A stretch of DNA of 10,680 nt from Gammaproteobacteria bacterium HGW-Gammaproteobacteria-14 (GTDB lineage Bacteria; Pseudomonadota; Gammaproteobacteria; Pseudomonadales; Alcanivoracaceae). The notes below the pieces were generated by a model. That model was not told the origin of the DNA and searched no databases. It saw only the letters and a list, made by a program, of their open reading frames with translations. Where the stretch lies: contig PGZG01000050.1 of the NCBI GenBank assembly GCA_002840115.1, positions 1 to 10,680 on the forward strand, in the 5' to 3' direction. This document shows positions 5,586 through 10,680 of this stretch, in pieces. The number at the start of each line of letters is the position of its first letter. Position 1 is the stretch's first letter. The position numbers and the translations under genes are program-made.

Positions 5586-7190
5586 ATGACTGCTGTAGCA
5601 GCACATGATCACCACGATGATCATCACCACGCACCGCATGGCCTGAAACGTTGGCTGTTCTCCACCAACCACAAGGACATTGGAACCCTGTACCTGTGGT
5701 TCAGCTTCGCCATGTTTATGGTAGGCGGCTTGATGGCGCTGGTTATTCGCGCTGAGCTGATGTATCCGGGCATGCAGGTTGTTGATCCGGAATTCTTTAA
5801 CCAGATGACCACGGTCCATGGTTTGATCATGGTGTTCGGTGCAGTGATGCCGGCCACCGTGGGTCTGGCCAACTGGATGATTCCGTTGATGATTGGCGCG
5901 CCGGATATGGCGTTGCCGCGGATGAATAACTGGTCTTTCTGGATTCTGCCATTTGCCTTTACCATTCTGATCGGCTCTGTGCTGATGAGCGCCTTTGCGG
6001 AAGGCAATCCGTCAGCGCCGAACTTCGGCTGGACGTTCTATGCGCCCTTGTCGACCACATATGGCCCGGCATCCACGGATTTGTTCATTTTGTCCGTTCA
6101 TATGATGGGTATTTCCTCCATCATGGGTGCGATCAACGTCATCGTAACCGTGCTGAATATGCGGGCACCGGGCATGACATTGATGAAGATGCCGCTATTC
6201 GTCTGGACCTGGTTAATCACCGCGTTCTTGCTGGTGGCGGTAATGCCGGTACTGGCCGGTGCGGTGACCATGATGTTGACCGACCGTCACTTCGGCACCA
6301 GCTTCTTTGATGCGGCGGGTGGTGGTGATCCGGTGCTGTTCCAACACATCTTCTGGTTCTTTGGACACCCGGAGGTGTACATCATGATCCTGCCGAGCTT
6401 TGGTATTGTATCGGCGATCATTCCCACCTTCGCACGTAAGCCGCTGTTTGGTTATGCGTCCATGGTGTATGCCACCGCATCCATCGCCCTGTTGTCTTTC
6501 GTGGTCTGGGCCCACCATATGTTCACCGTGGGTATGCCGTTGGCCGGCATGCTGTTCTTTATGTACATGACCATGCTGATTTCCGTGCCCACCGGTGTGA
6601 AAGTCTTTAACTGGGTGGCGACCATGTGGCGTGGTTCGATCACATTTGAATTGCCGATGAAGTGGGCTCTGGCGTTTGTGATTCTGTTCACCTGCGGCGG
6701 CCTCTCCGGTCTGATGCTGGCGATTACCCCGGCAGACTTCCAGTACCATGATACCTACTTCGTGGTTGCTCACTTCCATTATGTATTGGTGTCCGGTGCC
6801 ATCTTCTCCATCTTCGCAGCGGCGTACTATTGGCTGCCGAAGTGGTCCGGTGTGATGCCCAACACCTTCCTGGGTGAGCTGCATTTCTGGAATTCACTGT
6901 TGAGCGTTAACCTGCTGTTCTTCCCGATGCACTTTGTTGGCTTGGCCGGCATGCCGCGTCGCTACGCAGATTACGCACTGCAGTTTGCAGACTATAACTG
7001 GTGGATTTCCATTGGTGCGTTCTGGTTTGGTATTTCCCAGTTGATCTTCGTTGCAGTGTGTGTGTTGTGCGCGATGAAGAAAGGCGAGAAAGCCCCGGCC
7101 AGCCCGTGGGAAGGTGCTGAAGGTCTGGAGTGGACCGTGCCTTCGCCAGCGCCGTTCCATACCTTCGATACTCCACCGGTGGTGAAGTAA
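5586..7190 (+). CDS. coxA: Cytochrome c oxidase subunit I
   Basis: Catalytic subunit with heme a and the heme a3-CuB centre, where O2 is reduced to water and protons are pumped. It is 534 residues with about twelve membrane helices. Key residues are visible: H78 and H398 (heme a), H396 (heme a3), and H261, H310 and H311 (CuB). Y265 is in HPEVY, the cross-linked tyrosine position. D-channel residues are D107 (GAPDMALPRMNN) and E263, and the K-channel residue is K339 (PTGVKVFNW). This is the A1 pattern. The N-terminus is unusually rich in histidine (7 of residues 7-18) before the conserved FSTNHKDIGTLYL segment. The strong ribosome site GGGAGGG (5572-5578) lies 7 nt before the ATG, 14 nt after coxB ends. 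Identity is secure. Confidence 0.98.
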   Translation: MTAVAAHDHHDDHHHAPHGLKRWLFSTNHKDIGTLYLWFSFAMFMVGGLMALVIRAELMYPGMQVVDPEFFNQMTTVHGLIMVFGAVMPATVGLANWMIPLMIGAPDMALPRMNNWSFWILPFAFTILIGSVLMSAFAEGNPSAPNFGWTFYAPLSTTYGPASTDLFILSVHMMGISSIMGAINVIVTVLNMRAPGMTLMKMPLFVWTWLITAFLLVAVMPVLAGAVTMMLTDRHFGTSFFDAAGGGDPVLFQHIFWFFGHPEVYIMILPSFGIVSAIIPTFARKPLFGYASMVYATASIALLSFVVWAHHMFTVGMPLAGMLFFMYMTMLISVPTGVKVFNWVATMWRGSITFELPMKWALAFVILFTCGGLSGLMLAITPADFQYHDTYFVVAHFHYVLVSGAIFSIFAAAYYWLPKWSGVMPNTFLGELHFWNSLLSVNLLFFPMHFVGLAGMPRRYADYALQFADYNWWISIGAFWFGISQLIFVAVCVLCAMKKGEKAPASPWEGAEGLEWTVPSPAPFHTFDTPPVVK

Positions 7191-7198
7191 GGAAAACA

Positions 7199-7222
7199 GG
7201 CTAGCCAAACAACGGGCTGGCC
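7199..7222 (+). repeat. Inverted repeat between coxA and ctaG
   Basis: GGCTAGCC (7199-7206) and GGCTGGCC (7215-7222) form an 8-bp stem with one G-U pair and an 8-nt loop, directly after the coxA stop and before the ctaG ribosome site GGAGG (7243-7247). No T-run follows, so it is probably an mRNA stability or processing hairpin that could set different levels of CoxA and its chaperone. The structure is predicted from sequence and the role is inferred. Confidence 0.5.
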
Positions 7223-7251
7223 ACTCAGATAACTCGTATTACGGAGGCATC

Positions 7252-7824
7252 ATGAGCGAAGTGAATGACCTGCAACAACGCAACACACGTATCCTGCGCA
7301 AGCTGGTATTCGGGGCGGTTTGTATGTTCGGGTTTGCCTTCGCCATGGTGCCGATCTATAACGTGTTGTGTGAGGTGACCGGTCTTAACGGCAAAACCAA
7401 TAGCTCGGCGGCCAGCAGTGCTAATCTGGAGCTGGACGAAGACCGTATGATTACGGTGCAGTTCGTTACCCGTAGCGGTCAGGGTATGGCGTGGGACTTT
7501 TTTCCGGAAGTGCGCAGCGTACGGGTGCATCCCGGTGAAATTACGCAGGTGAATTTCAAGGTAAAGAATCCCACCGATAAGCAAATTGTGGGTCAAGCCA
7601 TTCCTTCGGTTACACCGGGGCTGGCGGCAACTCACTTGTTAAAAACCCAGTGCTTCTGTTTCGATAATCAGACGCTGGCGGGGGGCGGGGAAGCTGATAT
7701 GCCAATGATTTTTTATCTCGACCCGGCTCTGCCAAAACACATTACCACCATCACTCTGTCCTATACCTTGTTTGATGTGACAGAGCGGGTGACGGTTAAC
7801 GACAACACCCTGGCCGTGCGTTAA
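7252..7824 (+). CDS. ctaG: Cytochrome c oxidase assembly protein CtaG/Cox11
   Basis: Copper chaperone that delivers copper to the CuB site of CoxA. The 190-residue protein has a short cytoplasmic N-terminus, one membrane helix (about 16-35) and a periplasmic immunoglobulin-like domain. Family signatures are visible: VPIYNVLCEVTGLNGKT (33-49) with conserved C40, the copper-binding CFC pair C134/C136 in KTQCFCFDNQTL (131-142), and DMPMIFYLDP (149-158). Length is typical. GGAGG (7243-7247) precedes the ATG. It lies 61 nt after coxA and 38 nt before coxC, the usual gammaproteobacterial position. The name ctaG here means the Cox11 type, not the unrelated Bacillus CtaG. Confidence 0.97.
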   Translation: MSEVNDLQQRNTRILRKLVFGAVCMFGFAFAMVPIYNVLCEVTGLNGKTNSSAASSANLELDEDRMITVQFVTRSGQGMAWDFFPEVRSVRVHPGEITQVNFKVKNPTDKQIVGQAIPSVTPGLAATHLLKTQCFCFDNQTLAGGGEADMPMIFYLDPALPKHITTITLSYTLFDVTERVTVNDNTLAVR

Positions 7825-7862
7825 GCGCAGGTCGGCAGCTTCAAGACAGGAGAGACTCACCC

Positions 7863-8759
7863 ATGGCAGAGAAAATGACCAAGTACTATGTGCCGGACAG
7901 CAGCCCCTGGCCGCTGTCCGCATCCATTGGCCTGTTCCTGATTGCCATCGGCGGCGCGAACTTTATTCAGCAAAGCACCGAGTTTGGTCAGAACACCCTG
8001 CGCAATACCGGCACCTGGGGTCAGTACCCGCTGATCCTCGGAGCGTTGTGGTTGATCGCCGTACTGTTTTTCTGGTGGCGCGATACCATTCGTGAGTCCG
8101 TGAATGGCTTGCATAGCGATCAGCTGGGCGGCTCCTATCGTCAAGGTATGATCTGGTTCATCTTCTCCGAAGTGATGTTTTTCGGTGCCCTGTTCGGAGC
8201 ATTGTTTTATACCCGTTGGTTGATCATTCCCTGGTTGGGCGGTGAGGGCAGTAATGCCATGACCCACGAAATCCTGTGGCCAGACTTTCAGGCGATCTGG
8301 CCGCTGACCACAGCACCGGATGGCCGCACCACTCAGGTGATGGGTGCTTGGGGGTTACCGGCGATTAACACGGCTATCCTGATTGTCAGCTCCATTACCC
8401 TGACCATTGCGCACCATGCGCTGGTGGCGGGCGAGCGCGGTAAACTGATTCTGTTCCAGGGTTTGACCATTGTACTGGGTTTGATCTTCCTGAGCTTGCA
8501 GGCTCTGGAATATGTGCATGCTTATGATATGGGGCTGACGCTGGATGCCGGGATGTATGGCAGCCTGTTCTTCTTCCTCACGGGTTTCCACGGCATCCAT
8601 GTGACGCTGGGAACGATCATGTTGATCGTGATGTTCTTCCGGATTCTCAAAGGCCACTTCAGCAAAGAGAATCACTTTGCCTATGAGGCTACCGCCTGGT
8701 ACTGGCACTTTGTCGATATCGTCTGGCTGTTCCTCTTCGTGGTGGTTTACTGGCTCTGA
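7863..8759 (+). CDS. coxC: Cytochrome c oxidase subunit III
   Basis: Third core subunit, an integral membrane protein that stabilises CoxA and supports proton uptake through the D channel. It is 298 residues with about seven helices. Visible family marks are the SPWP segment near the N-terminus (14-17), WWRDTIRES (71-79), the conserved helix glutamate E103 in FSEVMFF, HHALVAGER (184-192), ALEYVHA (214-220), LTGFHGIHVTLG (239-250) and the C-terminal EATAWYWHFVDIVWLFLF (275-292). AGGAGA (7848-7853) lies nine bases before the ATG. It is the last gene of the operon, and a strong terminator follows 28 nt after the stop. Identity is secure. Confidence 0.98.
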   Translation: MAEKMTKYYVPDSSPWPLSASIGLFLIAIGGANFIQQSTEFGQNTLRNTGTWGQYPLILGALWLIAVLFFWWRDTIRESVNGLHSDQLGGSYRQGMIWFIFSEVMFFGALFGALFYTRWLIIPWLGGEGSNAMTHEILWPDFQAIWPLTTAPDGRTTQVMGAWGLPAINTAILIVSSITLTIAHHALVAGERGKLILFQGLTIVLGLIFLSLQALEYVHAYDMGLTLDAGMYGSLFFFLTGFHGIHVTLGTIMLIVMFFRILKGHFSKENHFAYEATAWYWHFVDIVWLFLFVVVYWL

Positions 8760-8780
8760 TACGAGCGGTAAAACATCCGT

Positions 8781-8808
8781 AAAAAAAGGGCGCTTCGGCG
8801 CCCTTTTT
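8781..8808. terminator. Bidirectional intrinsic terminator after coxC
   Basis: GGGCGC (8788-8793), loop TTCG, GCGCCC (8798-8803): a perfect 6-bp GC stem with a UUCG tetraloop. It is flanked by seven A on the left and five T on the right, which extend the pairing. It can stop the oxidase operon reading right and the small secreted-protein gene reading left, whose stop codon is 18 nt away. Confidence 0.93.
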
Positions 8809-8826
8809 GATGGTATCTCTCCTGCG

Positions 8827-9240
8827 TTAAACCAGATCGATAATACGGCGCTCATGCCGCACCATCCGGACAATCTGATTGCCAATAATCAGGTCTACCA
8901 CGGATTCCGGTGCTTTCAGGGTGTTTTGCAGATGCTCCGGCAGGGTGCGGCCGTCGCTGAGGTGATGAAACTCCAGTTGTTGACCAGCCTGTAAAGACCA
9001 GTCCTGCGCTTTTGGCAGGGTGCGCAGATGGTTGCGCAGCAAGGCCCGATCACCAGCCTGGTACCGCAGTTCTAGCTGCTGGTCGGAGTTGCTGATCAGG
9101 GGGCCACTGTGCCTGCTTTCGTGACTGCGGTGGTCGAGCCCATTGTCGCGCCGGTTTTCCGCCGCTGACAGGGGCTGCCCCAGCCATGCCACTGCGGTGA
9201 CGGCCAAAAAGCTGTTAATAGCAAGTTTGCGCTTCTTCAT
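8827..9240 (-). CDS. Small secreted protein of unknown function, weakly RcnB/CigR-like
   Basis: A 137-residue exported protein with no assigned function. A clear signal peptide covers residues 1-26 (MKKRK, hydrophobic core, cleavage after LSA). The mature part is polar, rich in His and Arg in residues 29-45, and has no cysteine. The C-terminal half (about 74-137), with LPKAQDWSLQAGQQLE, TLPEHLQNTL and a final VVDLIIGNQIVRMVRHERRIIDLV-like strand-turn-strand (split here at 114-137), resembles the end of RcnB/CigR-type periplasmic proteins. That is recall without a search. I chose the ATG at 9240 because AGGAGG (complement of 9245-9250) lies four bases upstream and the signal peptide starts there. 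The longer in-frame form up to 9372 would run through an inverted repeat. It appears monocistronic, sharing the bidirectional terminator with coxC. Confidence 0.72.
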   Translation of the reverse strand: MKKRKLAINSFLAVTAVAWLGQPLSAAENRRDNGLDHRSHESRHSGPLISNSDQQLELRYQAGDRALLRNHLRTLPKAQDWSLQAGQQLEFHHLSDGRTLPEHLQNTLKAPESVVDLIIGNQIVRMVRHERRIIDLV

Positions 9241-9345
9241 GGAGCCTCCTTCATGACAGGGCATGAATGGAGGGTCAGACCCTGATATCAAGGGGCGGGT
9301 TTCATAACAGAGCGAAAAAAATGTCGGGAACTTCATCCGTGTGAT

Positions 9346-9379
9346 GCCGGTCTCGCCTGCTGTGCGAGGCAAGACCGGC
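9346..9379. terminator. Inverted repeat downstream of rapA, possible terminator
   Basis: GCCGGTCT (9346-9353) pairs with AGACCGGC (9372-9379). After one mismatch, GCCT (9355-9358) pairs with AGGC (9367-9370) around an 8-nt loop. It lies 27 nt past the rapA stop and upstream of the secreted-protein gene. No T-run follows in the rapA direction, so it is either a weak or factor-assisted terminator, or a 3'-end stabilising hairpin. Confidence 0.5.
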
Positions 9380-9390
9380 GTCTGTTATTG

Positions 9391-9420
9391 CTCAGTCGCT
9401 CCCCACTCAGTCATTCCCCA
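9391..9420. repeat. 15-bp tandem duplication across the rapA stop codon
   Basis: CTCAGTCGCTCCCCA (9391-9405) is followed at once by CTCAGTCATTCCCCA (9406-9420), with two mismatches. Read in the rapA frame, the protein ends VGND-stop and the duplicate would encode VGSD-stop. The unit is a multiple of three, so a second in-frame stop follows the first by four codons. Confidence 0.75.
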
Positions 9421-10680
9421 CCACAATGATACGAACGGCTTCCAGCTGGCAGCGGGCCTGATCAAAAGCCGCCTCCAGAGCTTCCGTTTTGGCCTGCAGG
9501 AACTGTATTTCCTCTTCGCGGATGGCCGGGTTCTTACGGCGCAGATCTATCAGTCGATCCAGCTCCTGGCGCTGATCCTGTTGCATCGCTGCGCGGGCTT
9601 TGGTTAGCAGGGTGTTACCTTGCCGGGTAGCAATGGCATCGCTGTCGGCCACCAGCTTTTCAAGCAACTCGCGCTGGCTGGAGGCTACTTTCCGAGCCAG
9701 TTGCTTTTCCAGCTTGTGGCACTGTTTGCTGAGGCCCTCATGCTGAATGGTGGCAGAAAGATCCTTGCCGCGGGCATCGAGCAGCGTGCGAATCATGGAG
9801 GCTGACAACCAGCGTTCCAGTTGCAGGTGTTTTGGGGCCTGACATTCGATGACATACAGAGCTTCAAATAACAGGGTGCCGGCGGGGATGCGCTTGTTTT
9901 TCAGCAAGGCAACACAGGCTTTGCCATGGTCATCGCCGAGAACAAGATCAATCGCACCTTCAACCATCGGGTGCTCCCAGGACAGGAACTGAATGTCGTC
10001 CCGAGTCAGGGCCAGCGGACGATGATCGGTGACCGTAATGCCATCCTCCGGTAAACCGGGGAAGGCTTCTATCATCTGGGGGCCCGGTGCTAGCACCCAG
10101 GCATGCTCCGAATGATCTTCCTGTTCTACGCCGTAGCGCTCAAAGACCTGCTCCATAAATGCCAGCGGAGAGTCCTGATCTACTCTCTGGAGTTGGTTGA
10201 TCAGTTGCCGGGCATTCTCCGCATCAAACGATGACATTTCCAGCAAGCGGTCACGCCCGGATTCCAGCATTTCCCGTGCGGCACCGCTTGCTTGCCGGGT
10301 TTGTGCAATCAACTGCTCGATGAGTGTTTTATCAGCGGGGGCTTGCAGTGCCCGCTGCAGAATATTGGATGTTTGTTGCAGGATCTGGCTGCCCGCAGCA
10401 TTGGGTTGGCTAAAGCCATCCATGCCGTCGTGGTACCAATGCAGTAATGCGGCCTGCGCATGATCTTCGAAATACGGGATATGAATGCAGATATCCTGAG
10501 TTTGACCAATGCGATCCAGTCGACCGATGCGTTGCTCAAGCAAGTCCGGGTTGCGTGGCAGATCAAATAACACCAGGTGATGAGCAAACTGGAAGTTACG
10601 GCCTTCGCTGCCAATTTCAGAACAAATCAAAGCCTGGGCGCCATCTTCCGTTTCGGCAAACCAGGCTGCGGCGCGATCGC
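9407..10680 (-). CDS. rapA: RNA polymerase-associated ATPase RapA, C-terminal part
   Basis: Swi2/Snf2-type ATPase that binds RNA polymerase and promotes its recycling after termination. The gene enters from the right edge, and 423 full codons plus the stop are visible, somewhat under half of the usual length (about 950-970 residues). The frame is open to base 10680, where DRAAAWFAETEDGAQA precedes LICSEIGSEG. The TTG at 10630 is therefore an internal leucine, not a start. Helicase motif V (GSEGRNFQ, about 10589-10612) and motif VI with the arginine finger (QRIGRLDRIGQ, 10502-10534) are intact. The rest is the RapA-specific C-terminal region, including DIQFLSWEHPMVEGAIDLVL and a final coiled, Gln/Arg-rich helix. 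No frameshift is seen. It has no functional link to the oxidase genes. Confidence 0.95.
   Translation of the reverse strand, partial: DRAAAWFAETEDGAQALICSEIGSEGRNFQFAHHLVLFDLPRNPDLLEQRIGRLDRIGQTQDICIHIPYFEDHAQAALLHWYHDGMDGFSQPNAAGSQILQQTSNILQRALQAPADKTLIEQLIAQTRQASGAAREMLESGRDRLLEMSSFDAENARQLINQLQRVDQDSPLAFMEQVFERYGVEQEDHSEHAWVLAPGPQMIEAFPGLPEDGITVTDHRPLALTRDDIQFLSWEHPMVEGAIDLVLGDDHGKACVALLKNKRIPAGTLLFEALYVIECQAPKHLQLERWLSASMIRTLLDARGKDLSATIQHEGLSKQCHKLEKQLARKVASSQRELLEKLVADSDAIATRQGNTLLTKARAAMQQDQRQELDRLIDLRRKNPAIREEEIQFLQAKTEALEAAFDQARCQLEAVRIIVVGND

Noticed and set aside
6213..6884. Long His/Gln-rich minus-strand frame opposite coxA
   Set aside because: It is an antisense reading of a conserved membrane protein. 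The low-complexity composition follows from CoxA codons.
9241..9372. N-terminal extension of the secreted-protein gene
   Set aside because: It overlaps small inverted repeats and precedes an excellent ribosome site and signal peptide start at 9240.
1..10680. Mobile element, defence system or CRISPR array
   Set aside because: No transposase, integrase, terminal repeats or spaced repeats are visible. All sizeable genes belong to ordinary core families or are small conserved unknowns.

Overview
The window is chromosomal DNA from an aerobic, moderately GC-rich gammaproteobacterium. The gene set (caa3-type cytochrome oxidase with Cox11, SURF1 and CtaA, DUF2909, DUF1820 and RapA) fits the Pseudomonas/Marinobacter/Alcanivorax/Halomonas part of the class. 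The sequence alone does not fix the genus. I see no insertion sequence, phage gene, CRISPR array, tRNA or rRNA.

Layout. On the minus strand, 1-2333 holds an assembly operon read right to left: surf1 (SURF1), an Sco-like thiol protein with a CxxxC pair, and ctaA (heme A synthase, cut by the window edge). The first two genes overlap by 4 nt and the next two are 6 nt apart. Divergent from it, 2487-3538 on the plus strand holds a small two-helix membrane protein (DUF2909) and an orphan periplasmic solute-binding-like protein. A short minus-strand gene, DUF1820 (3557-3901), converges on that pair. A 467-bp non-coding region (3902-4368) then carries the presumed divergent promoters of DUF1820 and of the oxidase operon, with several inverted repeats and a duplicated Shine-Dalgarno segment. 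The plus-strand operon coxB-coxA-ctaG-coxC (4369-8759) ends in a textbook bidirectional terminator. Two minus-strand genes follow: a small secreted protein of unknown function (8827-9240) and the C-terminal part of rapA (9407 to the right edge).

How the genes work together. CoxB (CuA site plus a fused cytochrome c domain), CoxA (heme a, heme a3-CuB) and CoxC form a caa3-type heme-copper oxidase that reduces O2 and pumps protons. Cox11/CtaG delivers CuB, the Sco-like protein probably handles copper or thiols for CuA, CtaA makes heme A, and SURF1 helps place heme A in CoxA. The accessory operon and the structural operon both lie here, but their relative orientation differs from the collinear arrangement of Pseudomonas (PA0105-PA0114 type).

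I found no convincing undescribed system. The points most worth a second look are the palindrome shared by the surf1/DUF2909 divergent promoters, the cis-elements in front of coxB, the orphan binding protein inside the oxidase locus, and the inverted order of the cluster.
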